DNA of 64,000 nt, taken from NCBI RefSeq assembly GCF_029814825.1, contig NZ_CP122379.1, positions 2,108,001 to 2,172,000 on the forward strand, in the 5' to 3' direction. This stretch comes from Aequorivita marisscotiae. Lineage in GTDB: Bacteria; Bacteroidota; Bacteroidia; Flavobacteriales; Flavobacteriaceae. This document shows, piece by piece, positions 8,655 to 17,619 of this stretch (the stretch's first letter is position 1; each line of letters begins with the position of its first letter). The translations under genes were made by a program, and so were the position numbers. Under the pieces are notes generated by a model, which made no database searches, was not told the origin of the DNA, and saw nothing but the letters and a program-made list of their open reading frames with translations.

Positions 8655-10859
8655 TTAAATTCGCGTAACCTTATCAATTCCATTAATTTTTTTAATGTTT
8701 TCAACAAGATTGTTTAGTATGGTTTTGTTTTTTACAACTACTACAATTTTACCTGTGAAAACCCCGTCGTTACTGTCAAAATGAACACTCTTCATATCTA
8801 TGTGCAGGTTGTTCGAAATTACTTTTGTCACTTCGTTTACCAACCCAATGGTATCAATACCGCTTATGGTTAAAACTGCTTTAAATTCGCGTTGGGTGCT
8901 GTCAATCCATTTGGCAGGCATAATGCGATAGCTGTAATTGCTCTGTAATTGCAATGCGTTAGGGCAATTGGTTTTATGAATTTTAATACCTTCATTAACG
9001 GTTACAAAGCCGAAAACATTATCGCCCGGAATTGGGTTACAACAGTTCGCTATTTTATAATCCAGCTTATCTTCGTTTTTGCCAAAAACAAGTTGGTCAA
9101 ATTTTTCGGTAATTTCCTCCTTATTAACATCTTCGGGCTTCTCTGGCTTGCGTATCCTATTTTTAAAGAAGCTAATAAATGCATTGCTTCGCGAAGCTGC
9201 AAAATCCTTCAGTTTCGGGTTGTCAATAATACCTGCCCCTACGCGGTAGTACAAGTCTAAACTCGTTTTTACCTTAAAGAAAACAACTAGTTGATTTAAG
9301 GTGTGTTCGTCTAAATTTATCTTTAAGGATTTTAATTTGCGCGCTAATATTATTTTTCCTTCTTCGGCAAGTTGTTTCTTTTCGTCTTTTAATGAAGATT
9401 TAATCTTGGAACGGGCGCGACCCGTAGTGGCATAATTTAGCCAGTTGGCCGTTGGCTTAGAGCTTTCGGAGGTTATAACTTCTACTTGATCGCCGCTTTT
9501 AAGTTCGTGGCTTAGCGGCACTAATTTTCCGTTTACTTTTGTGCCACGGGTGTGCATTCCTATTTCGGTGTGAATGTGGAATGCGAAATCCAAACCAGTT
9601 GCTCCTTTTGGAAGGGAATACAAATCGCCCTTTGGTGAAAACACGAAGATTTCCTTTGCATAGAGATTCAGTTTAAATTCCTCCACAAAATCCACCGCGC
9701 TGATTTCTGAATTCTCTAAGGTTTCCTGTAATTTGTTTAACCAATTTTCAAGACCTCCGTCGTCTTTTTCCTTGTTTTTGTATTTGTAGTGAGCAGCAAA
9801 ACCTTTTTCGGCAATTTCATTCATTCGTTCACTGCGAATCTGTACTTCTACCCAGCGTCCTTTTGGCCCCATAACGGTAATGTGCAGTGCCTCGTAACCA
9901 GTAGATTTGGGTGAGGAAATCCAATCGCGCAAACGAATAGGGTTGGGGCGAAAATGATCTGTAACGATAGAATATATTTTCCAAGCAAAGAACTTTTCGT
10001 TTTCGGGGGCGCTTTTATAAATAATCCGAACGGCGAACTTGTCGTAAACCTCGTCAAAACTCACATTTTGAGCCAGCATTTTCCTTCGGATTGAAAAGAT
10101 AGACTTTGGCCTACCTTTAATTTCGTATTCTAAATTTTCGGCGTCCAAAGTGTTTTTAATCACTTTTGTAAATGCTTCAATATATGCGTCCTGTTCTTCT
10201 TTGCTTTCCTTTATTCTTCCTAAAATATCTGCATAAACTTCGGGTTCGGTAAACTTTAAGCCTAAATCCTCCAATTCAGATTTTATGTTATAAAGCCCTA
10301 TCCGGTGGGCTAGGGGAGCATAAATATAAAGCGTTTCCGAAGCTATTTTTTGCTGTTTATCCCGCGGCATGCTTTCCATGGTTTGCATATTGTGCAACCT
10401 ATCTGCAATTTTTATGATAATTACGCGAATGTCTTCATTTAACGTAAGAAGCATTTTCCGAAAGTTTTCGGCTTGCATAGAAACATCTTCGGCCATGTTT
10501 ATATGTGCAATCTTAGTGAGGCCGTCTACAATTCGTGCTACCACCACGCCAAACATTCGTTCTATGTCGTCTAGGTTGTAATCGGTGTCCTCCACCACAT
10601 CGTGCAAAAGGGCAGCTGCAATAGATGTAGCGTCTAATCCAATCTCCGAAGCAACGATTTTAGCGACCGCAATGGGGTGAAAAATATAAGCCTCGCCACT
10701 TTTGCGGCGCTGGTCTTTATGGGCATCTACAGCCAAGTCAAAAGCACTGCGAATCAGTTTTTTATCCTCTTTTGTGAGGGTTCTGTAACTAATTTTCAGC
10801 AACTGTTTGTATTGCTTTGCGAGCTCCTTTTTCTCTTCTTCTATTGCGGCTTCTGTCAT
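8655..10859 (-). CDS. bifunctional (p)ppGpp synthetase/hydrolase (RelA/SpoT)
   Basis: This long RSH enzyme of 734 residues makes and degrades the alarmone (p)ppGpp. The N-terminal HD domain has AAALLHDVVEDT at about residues 81-92, so the hydrolase looks intact. The synthetase follows with GRPKSIFSIRRKM, KFAVRIIY and STGYEALHITV. Next come TGS (KEIFVFSPKGDLYSLPKGAT), the zinc-finger-type CCNPIPGDNVFGFV and a C-terminal ACT domain. The start at 10859 gives the usual MTEAAIEEEKKELAKQ N-terminus; an ATG 36 bases upstream only adds an atypical extension. It is the sole RSH gene in the window. Confidence 0.95.
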   Translation of the reverse strand: MTEAAIEEEKKELAKQYKQLLKISYRTLTKEDKKLIRSAFDLAVDAHKDQRRKSGEAYIFHPIAVAKIVASEIGLDATSIAAALLHDVVEDTDYNLDDIERMFGVVVARIVDGLTKIAHINMAEDVSMQAENFRKMLLTLNEDIRVIIIKIADRLHNMQTMESMPRDKQQKIASETLYIYAPLAHRIGLYNIKSELEDLGLKFTEPEVYADILGRIKESKEEQDAYIEAFTKVIKNTLDAENLEYEIKGRPKSIFSIRRKMLAQNVSFDEVYDKFAVRIIYKSAPENEKFFAWKIYSIVTDHFRPNPIRLRDWISSPKSTGYEALHITVMGPKGRWVEVQIRSERMNEIAEKGFAAHYKYKNKEKDDGGLENWLNKLQETLENSEISAVDFVEEFKLNLYAKEIFVFSPKGDLYSLPKGATGLDFAFHIHTEIGMHTRGTKVNGKLVPLSHELKSGDQVEVITSESSKPTANWLNYATTGRARSKIKSSLKDEKKQLAEEGKIILARKLKSLKINLDEHTLNQLVVFFKVKTSLDLYYRVGAGIIDNPKLKDFAASRSNAFISFFKNRIRKPEKPEDVNKEEITEKFDQLVFGKNEDKLDYKIANCCNPIPGDNVFGFVTVNEGIKIHKTNCPNALQLQSNYSYRIMPAKWIDSTQREFKAVLTISGIDTIGLVNEVTKVISNNLHIDMKSVHFDSNDGVFTGKIVVVVKNKTILNNLVENIKKINGIDKVTRI

Positions 10860-11010
10860 AAACCTAAATGTACTGATAACTAATTTAATTGGCAAGAAAA
10901 TTATCGCGACGCCTTAAAATACCCAGATTCGTAAAAGCACGGCTAATTCTTCAACTGAAAAGAGAAATGATAGCGGTACGCATGATTTAATCGTGAGTTA
11001 TAGGATTGTT

Positions 11011-11331
11011 TTACCGCTCTAATAGTTTGTTCGAAACTTTATAAGTAGCCGAATATGTAAGCTCAGCCTGCGAAGTTTTAAAAGTTAAATACGCTTTATT
11101 ATACCATCTTGGGTCGGTGGCTTTTTTCTTAAAATCGGTATGTGCAGCAGTTGTGTGCATTTTATTTTGCTCCCAAGTTTCAATAGTGTAAACGCCAATT
11201 CCGAAGTAGGCAACACGCTCAAGAACAATTTTGAAATCGGCTTCAGAAAATCGATGCACATCCACATCGTCGTTGTTCAGGTTTTCTAAATCTACAAAAA
11301 TGTTCTTTTCTAAAAACTCTGATTGTTCCAT
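11011..11331 (-). CDS. hypothetical protein
   Basis: I do not recognise this 106-residue soluble protein. It is acidic at the N-terminus (NIFVDLENLNNDDVDVHRFSE) and ends in a predicted beta-rich half containing WYNKAYLTFKTSQAELTYSATYKV. There is no signal peptide, membrane segment or known motif. It stands alone between relA/spoT and a secreted peptidase, all on the minus strand, with gaps of 86 and 151 bases, so it is probably transcribed separately. Codon use matches its neighbours, which favours a real gene. Confidence 0.6.
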   Translation of the reverse strand: MEQSEFLEKNIFVDLENLNNDDVDVHRFSEADFKIVLERVAYFGIGVYTIETWEQNKMHTTAAHTDFKKKATDPRWYNKAYLTFKTSQAELTYSATYKVSNKLLER

Positions 11332-11417
11332 ATGCTAACGGTTGTGTTGTTTTTATAATTGCTAATTAAATGTAAAACTAGCATTCTTTAAATAAAATAA
11401 GAGGTTGAATTAATGGC

Positions 11418-12581
11418 TTATTCCAAAACAATTTTTTTAACTACCCGATAATTTTCGGACTGAAATATTCCGAAGTAAATTCCTCTTTTTAAACCAGATA
11501 TGCTAATGTAGTTGGTTGAATTGTTTAAGGGGTTGTTATAAACCATCTTTCCCAATACATCAAATACGGTAAGCTCAATTTTTTCCGCTGGAAGTGCGCT
11601 AAATGAAACCGTAAATTGGCCCTTGGAAGGATTGGGAAAAATAACAATATTTTTAGTAAAGTCATTTTCAAAAACACCTAACGGTTCGCGTCCCAACGCA
11701 AAATGTAGAGCCGATCCCAAAGCTCCTTTGGTTACTTCAAAAACGTAATTGAGATCCATGTTTTCAATAACATCGTCTGGAGTATGCGGATAAGGCGATT
11801 CATTTGCTTCGTATAAACCGGTAATTATTTCACCATTATTTTCAAATGGCACATAGTCTGATCCGTATGCGTTTGAAATTGTAGTTTGCAAACTTGAATA
11901 AAGCCCAAAGCAGTTAGCCATTTCTTGAGTGGCCTGCGCAGATGCAGCATTGTTTGAGTTAGGCGCACTTTCGTCGCGTTCGCAAACAATTGTATTGTTG
12001 TTCATACCGGCAACACCTCCTACTTCATCTATGTTTAAAACCAATTTTATATCTAGATTTTCTGGTATTACAGTGTTGTTTACATAGTACTCACTGCCAA
12101 TTAAACCTTCTTCCTCGCCGCTAAAGTGAATAAATTTGATGGAGTATTCGGTATCTACGTTTTTTAGCAGTCTTGCCAATTCTAATAAAAGTACCGTGCC
12201 ACTGCCATTATCATTGGCACCAGGGCCATTTAGGGTGTCGTAATGGCCGTCTAGTATTAAAAAGGTATTTGGGTAAACGCTCCCTGTTTTTGTAACAATT
12301 ATATTTGATGTTACCTGGCCGTAAACGGTAAAGGGTTGCGTTTCAATGTCGGTATATCCCAAGGTTTGGTATCTGTTAATTATCCAGTCCTTCGCATTTT
12401 CAATAGCATTGGTTCCGGGCTCTTTAACGCCAAAATTGACCAAAGTTGTAAGGTCGTTACTTAAGTTGGCGGCTGATACGTTTTCAGCAATTTCGTTGTA
12501 AAAGGAGTTAAAAACCTGTGCCTTGCTAACCGAAATTGAAAAAACCAGAAGACAAAAAGTTAAGCGGAATGCAAATTTCAT
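11418..12581 (-). CDS. secreted M28 family metallopeptidase with T9SS sorting domain
   Basis: This 387-residue zinc peptidase of the M28 type is predicted to be secreted. Residues 1-21 form a signal peptide. Metal and catalytic residues are His113 in DGHYDT, Asp124 in GANDNGSG, Glu156-Glu157 in SGEEEGL and Asp185 in NIDEVGG, and a later His lies in SPYPHTPDDV. The last 80 residues form a type A T9SS sorting domain, beginning near VIFPNPSKGQFTV and ending VVKKIVLE. The enzyme would cross the outer membrane through T9SS and probably degrade extracellular peptides. Substrate specificity is unknown. Confidence 0.9.
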   Translation of the reverse strand: MKFAFRLTFCLLVFSISVSKAQVFNSFYNEIAENVSAANLSNDLTTLVNFGVKEPGTNAIENAKDWIINRYQTLGYTDIETQPFTVYGQVTSNIIVTKTGSVYPNTFLILDGHYDTLNGPGANDNGSGTVLLLELARLLKNVDTEYSIKFIHFSGEEEGLIGSEYYVNNTVIPENLDIKLVLNIDEVGGVAGMNNNTIVCERDESAPNSNNAASAQATQEMANCFGLYSSLQTTISNAYGSDYVPFENNGEIITGLYEANESPYPHTPDDVIENMDLNYVFEVTKGALGSALHFALGREPLGVFENDFTKNIVIFPNPSKGQFTVSFSALPAEKIELTVFDVLGKMVYNNPLNNSTNYISISGLKRGIYFGIFQSENYRVVKKIVLE

Positions 12582-12751
12582 TTTAAATTATTTTTTGCGA
12601 AAGTATTTCTTTTTCAGTTAAAACTGAACCGGGATGTCTGTTTTTCTGGAAGATAATTTAAAATATGCATAAAGTTATACGCCGTTTGCAAACTTTTTTT
12701 AAGTTCGCTAATTCTGGATGGCAGCAATTTCACGGTTGCGTTGGGTGCCGG

Positions 12752-13123
12752 TTACTTTATTTTGGTAAAATAGAAGTCGGTTATATCGCTTAAAAGCAGA
12801 TGTCCTTCTTCATTTACCGCATAAGACGTGGTTTTAATGTCGCCATTAAAATCTAGGGTTAGGGTGCTGTCATCCATAGTCCATTCAAAAGTCATTGCGC
12901 TGGAAATTCCTTGGGTGCTGTTTCCTTCGCGCTGAAATCTAATGCCGCTATTGTTGGAGTGAAAAGTTAATTTGTACTCAAATTCATCGTTAAAATCGCT
13001 ACGACGCCATTCCCCTATTAAATCTACGGTTTGCTTTTCGTCTTTTGGATCGTCATTACACGCTATTACGGAAATTGCAACAATTATAAGAAGACTTAAG
13101 TTAAGTAATTTAAAAATTTTCAT
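12752..13123 (-). CDS. lipocalin-like lipoprotein
   Basis: This small lipoprotein has 123 residues from the chosen start. MKIFKLLNLSLLIIVAISVIAC is a type II signal peptide with the lipidated Cys at residue 22. The mature part contains LIGEWRRSDFNDEFEYKLTFHSN and later MTFEWTMDDSTLTLDFNG, a pattern seen in lipocalin-like calycin domains of Bacteroidetes. An ATG 24 bases upstream (13147) exists but places MVISKKHG ahead of the signal peptide, which is unlikely. Its ligand is unknown. Confidence 0.7.
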   Translation of the reverse strand: MKIFKLLNLSLLIIVAISVIACNDDPKDEKQTVDLIGEWRRSDFNDEFEYKLTFHSNNSGIRFQREGNSTQGISSAMTFEWTMDDSTLTLDFNGDIKTTSYAVNEEGHLLLSDITDFYFTKIK

Positions 13124-13243
13124 GCCGTGTTTTTTCGAAATTACCATACTGCTTTAATGGGTTTTTACTTTTTTTCAAATGTAATCAAAAGACATTGTTT
13201 TTTTAGATTTATTTTTAGAATTCAGTATCGCTATGTTATTCTT

Positions 13244-15790
13244 TTATGAAATATAATTCCAAATATTCCGATATTTCACAAGCTGTGCATAGGTGTTCTT
13301 TATAGGAATATTTTCCGTGGAAGTGAGGTTGGGGTCTGCTTTTAAGATTTGGGCGGCATAGCTTCGGGCTATTTTTAATATCTCTGAATCTTTTACAATA
13401 TCTGCAATGCGAAGGTTTAATACGCCGCTTTGCTGGGTGCCCATAATATCGCCGGGGCCGCGTAGTTTTAAATCTACTTCGGCAATTTCAAATCCGTCGC
13501 TGGTACGCACCATGGTGGCCAAACGGGTTTTTGCGTCTGCCGAAAGTTTGTGGCTGGTCATTAAGATACAGTAGCTCTGTTCCGCACCGCGACCCACACG
13601 ACCACGCAACTGATGCAATTGCGAAAGCCCGAAACGTTCCGCGCTTTCAATAATCATTACACTGGCATTTGGTACATTCACGCCAACTTCAATTACCGTG
13701 GTGGCGACCATAATATGGGTTTCGCCTTTTATAAATCGGTTCATTTCGTATTCCTTGTCGGCAGGTTTCATCTGTCCATGCACAATGGATACTTGATACT
13801 TCGGCTGTGGAAATTCGCGCACAATACTTTCGTACCCGTCCATCAAATCCTTGTAATCCATTGTTTCGCTTTCCTGTATTAAGGGATACACAATATACAC
13901 CTGCCGGCCCTTGTTAATTTCATCCTTTATAAAGCGAAAAACCTTTAGTCTATTTGCATCAAAACGGTGTACGGTTTTAATGTCTTTTCTGCCCGGCGGA
14001 AGCTCGTCAATTACACTAATATCCAGGTCGCCATAAACGCTCATGGCGAGGGTGCGGGGGATGGGGGTAGCGGTCATAACGAGGATGTGTGGGGGAATAG
14101 CCCCAGCCCCTCCAACCTCCACGGAGGGGAGGCTTTTCAAAGCAGTATCTATTTTTTTTAACGAGGCATCGATATTGCCTATTATTTCTTCATTTGTGAA
14201 CCGTAGTACTTTAAACTTCAGTTCTTTTAAAATTTGCGTTCTTAGTTCATCAGCTTCTTTTTGTTGTGGGTGGTTGTGATAGCCTCCATCTACTTCAATT
14301 ATCAGCTTTTTTTCGAGACAGACAAAATCGACAATAAACTCATCAATAATATGTTGTCGTCTAAATTTATAATCAAGTTTTTTGGTCCGTAAACAATCCC
14401 ATAAAATTGCTTCTGCTTGGGTTGGTTGCTTCTTGTTTTTTTGCTGAAGCTCTTTCAGCAAGTTATAAGTAGATGACCTAGCTGTCATGTACTTTTTACG
14501 CACCCTAGCTGCTTCCTCCCTCAGGGAGGATTGAGGTGGGCCTCCCTTATGCCATAATTTACTTCTTTGTTCAACTCCAAAACGGTGTTGCTCATCCACA
14601 ATTGCAAGCCCTAAATTTTTGAATTTCACCTTTTCTTCCAATAGGGCGTGAGTGCCAATTAAGATGTTTAATTCGCCGTTTTCCAATTTTTCATGAATAT
14701 CTCTTCTCTTTGAAGTTTTAGTTGAACCAGTTAAAAGTTCTATACTGGTATTGAGGTTTTTACATAAATCAATTAAACCGTTATAATGCTGGACTGACAA
14801 AATTTCAGTAGGCGCCATTAAACAGGCTTGAAAACCATTGTCAATAGCTATTAACATTGACATGAGCGCTACAATTGTTTTGCCAGAACCCACATCGCCC
14901 TGCAAAAGTCTATTCATTTGCGCATGGCTACCCAAATCATTGCGAATTTCTTTAACAACTCGCTTCTGCGCATTGGTTAAATTAAAGGGTAAATGTTCTT
15001 TGTAAAAAGTATTAAAATTATGCCCTATTTTATCGAAAGTATGGCCCTTGATTTTTGATTTATGGATGAGGTTTTTCCGAATTAATTGCAGTTGAATATA
15101 GAATAATTCTTCAAACTTTAATCGGTATTGTGCCCGTGCTAAATGCGCCTGACTTTTTGGAAAATGTATATTGAAAAGTGCTTCCTTTTTCGACACCAAT
15201 TTTAGCTGTTCCAAAAGTGTTTTTGCAAGTGTTTCGGCGAAGGCATTTTTGCTCTCTAAAAACAGTTGTTGCATCAATCCGTTTATCACTCTATTTGTAA
15301 TCCCACTATTGCTTAATTTTTCGGTTGAAGGATAAACGGGCTGCATGGCAGAACGAATGCTTTTTTCATGTGCCTCCAGCAATTCCATTTCGGGATGGGG
15401 CATGGAAAAACTACCGTTGAAATAATTGGTCTTTCCGAAAACTACATACGGAACGTTGAGCTTTAAATTGTCGCGAATCCATTTTTGACCACGGAACCAA
15501 ACCAATTCCATGCTGCCTGTTTCATCAATAAAAGTTGCAACCAATCGCTTTCCTCTTTTCTGTTCCACACTTTTTATGTGGGTAATCTTTCCCACAATTT
15601 GCACCTCGGCATTGGTTTGTTGCAATTGACCAATTTTGTAGTATTGCGTTCGGTCCAAATATCTATTCGGAAAAAGATTCAGCAAATCCTGAAAGGTATG
15701 AATGCCCAATTCTTTTTTTAGCAAATCGGCCCTATTCGGTCCTACGCCTTTTAAATAATCTATTGGGGTTTGTAAAAAATTATTATTCAT
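13244..15790 (-). CDS. recG: ATP-dependent DNA helicase RecG with an inserted DUF559 domain
   Basis: RecG remodels stalled replication forks and Holliday junctions. The N-terminal wedge/OB region includes LKGVGPNRADLLKKELGI, helicase motif I is GDVGSGKT, motif II is DEQHRFG, motif III is MTATPIPRT, and later motifs include VATTVIEVGVNVPNA and QLRGRVGRG. Removing residues about 421-570 (numbered from an ATG at 15805) leaves close to the normal 700. Those residues form an in-frame DUF559 endonuclease domain between motifs II and III. The start at 15790 gives MNNNFLQTPIDYLKG, typical for the family. The frame is unbroken, so a chimeric helicase is expected. It is transcribed divergently from the PNGase F-like gene. 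Confidence 0.95.
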   Translation of the reverse strand: MNNNFLQTPIDYLKGVGPNRADLLKKELGIHTFQDLLNLFPNRYLDRTQYYKIGQLQQTNAEVQIVGKITHIKSVEQKRGKRLVATFIDETGSMELVWFRGQKWIRDNLKLNVPYVVFGKTNYFNGSFSMPHPEMELLEAHEKSIRSAMQPVYPSTEKLSNSGITNRVINGLMQQLFLESKNAFAETLAKTLLEQLKLVSKKEALFNIHFPKSQAHLARAQYRLKFEELFYIQLQLIRKNLIHKSKIKGHTFDKIGHNFNTFYKEHLPFNLTNAQKRVVKEIRNDLGSHAQMNRLLQGDVGSGKTIVALMSMLIAIDNGFQACLMAPTEILSVQHYNGLIDLCKNLNTSIELLTGSTKTSKRRDIHEKLENGELNILIGTHALLEEKVKFKNLGLAIVDEQHRFGVEQRSKLWHKGGPPQSSLREEAARVRKKYMTARSSTYNLLKELQQKNKKQPTQAEAILWDCLRTKKLDYKFRRQHIIDEFIVDFVCLEKKLIIEVDGGYHNHPQQKEADELRTQILKELKFKVLRFTNEEIIGNIDASLKKIDTALKSLPSVEVGGAGAIPPHILVMTATPIPRTLAMSVYGDLDISVIDELPPGRKDIKTVHRFDANRLKVFRFIKDEINKGRQVYIVYPLIQESETMDYKDLMDGYESIVREFPQPKYQVSIVHGQMKPADKEYEMNRFIKGETHIMVATTVIEVGVNVPNASVMIIESAERFGLSQLHQLRGRVGRGAEQSYCILMTSHKLSADAKTRLATMVRTSDGFEIAEVDLKLRGPGDIMGTQQSGVLNLRIADIVKDSEILKIARSYAAQILKADPNLTSTENIPIKNTYAQLVKYRNIWNYIS
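14096..14545 (-). mobile_element. in-frame DUF559 endonuclease cassette within recG
   Basis: About 450 bases with no stop interrupt recG between LWHK and PPHILVM. The core encodes a DUF559 (Vsr/PD-(D/E)XK-like) domain: PTQAEAILWDCLR, FRRQHIIDEFIVDFVC, LIIEVDGGYHNHP and LKFKVLRFTNEE, with likely catalytic Asp and Glu in IVDF and IIEVDG. Both ends carry GC-rich palindromic sequence: CCTCCCTcAGGGAGG at 14516-14530 and CCTCCacGGAGG at 14117-14128, which is translated as linker. The insertion site is a surface loop in the helicase core. The edges are inferred from the RecG family pattern and are good to a few codons. Confidence 0.8.
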
Positions 15791-15830
15791 AAATTTGGCT
15801 TGCAATTTTCTCCAAATAAAATCGCGCTAA

Positions 15831-15862
15831 TTGCAACTAATGTACTTAAAAAGATATATTTG
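15831..15862 (+). promoter_or_regulatory. promoter of the PNGase F-like gene
   Basis: TTG at 15831-15833 is followed after 21 bases by TATATTTG at 15855-15862, which fits the Bacteroidetes -33/-7 consensus (TTG and TAnnTTTG). Transcription would begin near 15869 and leave a leader of about 110 bases before the ATG at 15982. Confidence 0.55.
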
Positions 15863-15981
15863 TTAAAACATTGGCTAATTTAAACATTCCAATTCACCCA
15901 AAGTCCATCGTAAAAACATAAACTATTTCAGGAAGTCTATTTGGACCTTGCAACTTCCTAAAAATCAAACCTTATTTAAAG

Positions 15982-17559
15982 ATGAAAAAAAACTACTTTC
16001 TTTTTGCTTTAACGCTTTTGCTCCAAATGTCGGTATTTGCGGCAGCGCTAAGTACTCCGGAACTAACAACCAGGCTAACGGAAGATTATCCCCTCGAAAT
16101 GCCCGTTTTAAAACCGTACCCAATTTATATGAATGCATCGGTAGATTTGCCTGATAGCATTTCGGAAGTGATTGTAAACATTAATGGCACAGATTACCCC
16201 GCAGTGGCTGAAACAGGGTTTTATTATTATTTATGGACTCCCGCTAATTACGGAGCGCATACAATTGTAATTACCGCGAAAACTACTAACGGCGATGAAG
16301 CTACACTAACGCGAAATATTACCGTGAATGAAACTTCAACAACCCAAGTAGTGCGAAGTTTGGAAGATGTAGTAATTGAATTTACCGGTCAAAACGACCG
16401 TTGGTACTACGGAATGCACACCTTTCCGCAATTTGTTGGCGCATACAACGATTTAAATGCTTTTTTAGAAGTTGAATGTCCAAATATTTCAGGTGGTTGC
16501 GACGACTGGGATCGTTGGGCCTTTATAGATGTAAAGGCACCGGACGGCAATTGGATTCAGCTTATTAGATACATCACACCTTTTGGAGTAGGGTGCAATC
16601 ACCAATTGAATATTACTGATTATTCGTCTCTGCTGCAAGGTGAAGTAGAAATACGCGTGTTTATTGATACGTGGGGCACTGGTGGCTGGCAGCTTACCTT
16701 AGACACAGAATATACCGCTGGCGCGCCTCAATACGCTTACAGCAATGTAGTAGAGGTTTGGGACGACGGTTACGCCTTTGGCGATCCTGCAAACTTGCAA
16801 CCTGTTGAAACGTTTAGTGTAGCTATTCCTGCGCAGGTTGAAGCTTCGCATTTGCGTGTTTCTAACACGGGTCATGGCTGGGGCGCTAACAATACTGCAA
16901 ATGCAGCAGAGTTTTTTAATGCATATCACTACTTTGATATTGATGGGGTTGAAACCTTTGAGCAGCATCTTTTTAACTCCTGTAATCCCAATCCGGATAA
17001 CTGTACGGGCCAGCAGGGAACGTGGCAGTACAACCGTTCGGGATGGTGCCCGGGAGCAATTTCGCCACCACATATTTACGATTTTACACAGTATGCAGGA
17101 ACTACATTTAATTTAGATTACCGCTTTCACCCATCGTATCAGGATTTTTGTCACCCAAACAATCCCGATTGTGTTTCGGGACAAACTTGCCCCGATTGTA
17201 ACGATGGCTATAACCCAATTTATTATGTAGATACACACATAATTAACCAAAGTAACAACCCAATGGTTTACGGCAACATTTTGGGTGTGAACAGCATAGA
17301 CAATACCCAGATTTACGATATTTCTGTATTTCCGAATCCTTCAAATGGAATATTTCACATAAAAACCAAGTATCCTGAAACCATTTCACGATTGACCATT
17401 AATACTGTTGATGGCAAATCTGTAAAGGCTTATTACTTTAATTCGGTTGCCGAATTAAACAATTATTCTTTCGATGTTTCTAACTTATCAAGCGGTGTTT
17501 ACTTCATCAATCTTGAAAATAGTTACGGTACCGGCGTTAAAAGGATTATATTAGAATAG
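15982..17559 (+). CDS. PNGase F-like secreted amidase with T9SS sorting domain
   Basis: This 525-residue protein resembles peptide-N-glycosidase F, which cleaves N-glycans from asparagine in glycoproteins. A signal peptide (residues 1-21) and a non-PNGase beta domain (about 30-120) precede the two jellyroll PNGase domains at 125-425. CDDWDRW at 173-179 matches CDEWDRY around catalytic Asp60 of PNGase F (here Asp177). AAEFF places Glu310 at the Glu206 position. GWCPG at 354-358 matches too. The third active-site residue, Glu118 of PNGase F, is Asp229 here (IDTW for TETW). Residues about 440-525 form a T9SS type A sorting domain. It is followed by a strong terminator. Confidence 0.85.
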   Translation: MKKNYFLFALTLLLQMSVFAAALSTPELTTRLTEDYPLEMPVLKPYPIYMNASVDLPDSISEVIVNINGTDYPAVAETGFYYYLWTPANYGAHTIVITAKTTNGDEATLTRNITVNETSTTQVVRSLEDVVIEFTGQNDRWYYGMHTFPQFVGAYNDLNAFLEVECPNISGGCDDWDRWAFIDVKAPDGNWIQLIRYITPFGVGCNHQLNITDYSSLLQGEVEIRVFIDTWGTGGWQLTLDTEYTAGAPQYAYSNVVEVWDDGYAFGDPANLQPVETFSVAIPAQVEASHLRVSNTGHGWGANNTANAAEFFNAYHYFDIDGVETFEQHLFNSCNPNPDNCTGQQGTWQYNRSGWCPGAISPPHIYDFTQYAGTTFNLDYRFHPSYQDFCHPNNPDCVSGQTCPDCNDGYNPIYYVDTHIINQSNNPMVYGNILGVNSIDNTQIYDISVFPNPSNGIFHIKTKYPETISRLTINTVDGKSVKAYYFNSVAELNNYSFDVSNLSSGVYFINLENSYGTGVKRIILE

Positions 17560-17580
17560 AAATATATTTCACAGACTTTT

Positions 17581-17619
17581 AAAAAGGTTATTTTTGAATA
17601 TCAAGAATAACCTTTTTTT
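17581..17619 (+). terminator. intrinsic terminator after the PNGase F-like gene
   Basis: AAAAAGGTTATT pairs with AATAACCTTTTTT across a 13-base loop and is followed directly by the T run. The ATG assigned to the M1 peptidase begins at the base after the T run. Confidence 0.85.

Noticed and set aside
14096..14545. Intein or intron within recG
   Set aside because: No N-terminal Cys/Ser plus C-terminal His-Asn splice residues, and the segment is an open frame with a DUF559 domain, not an intein fold or a structured intron.
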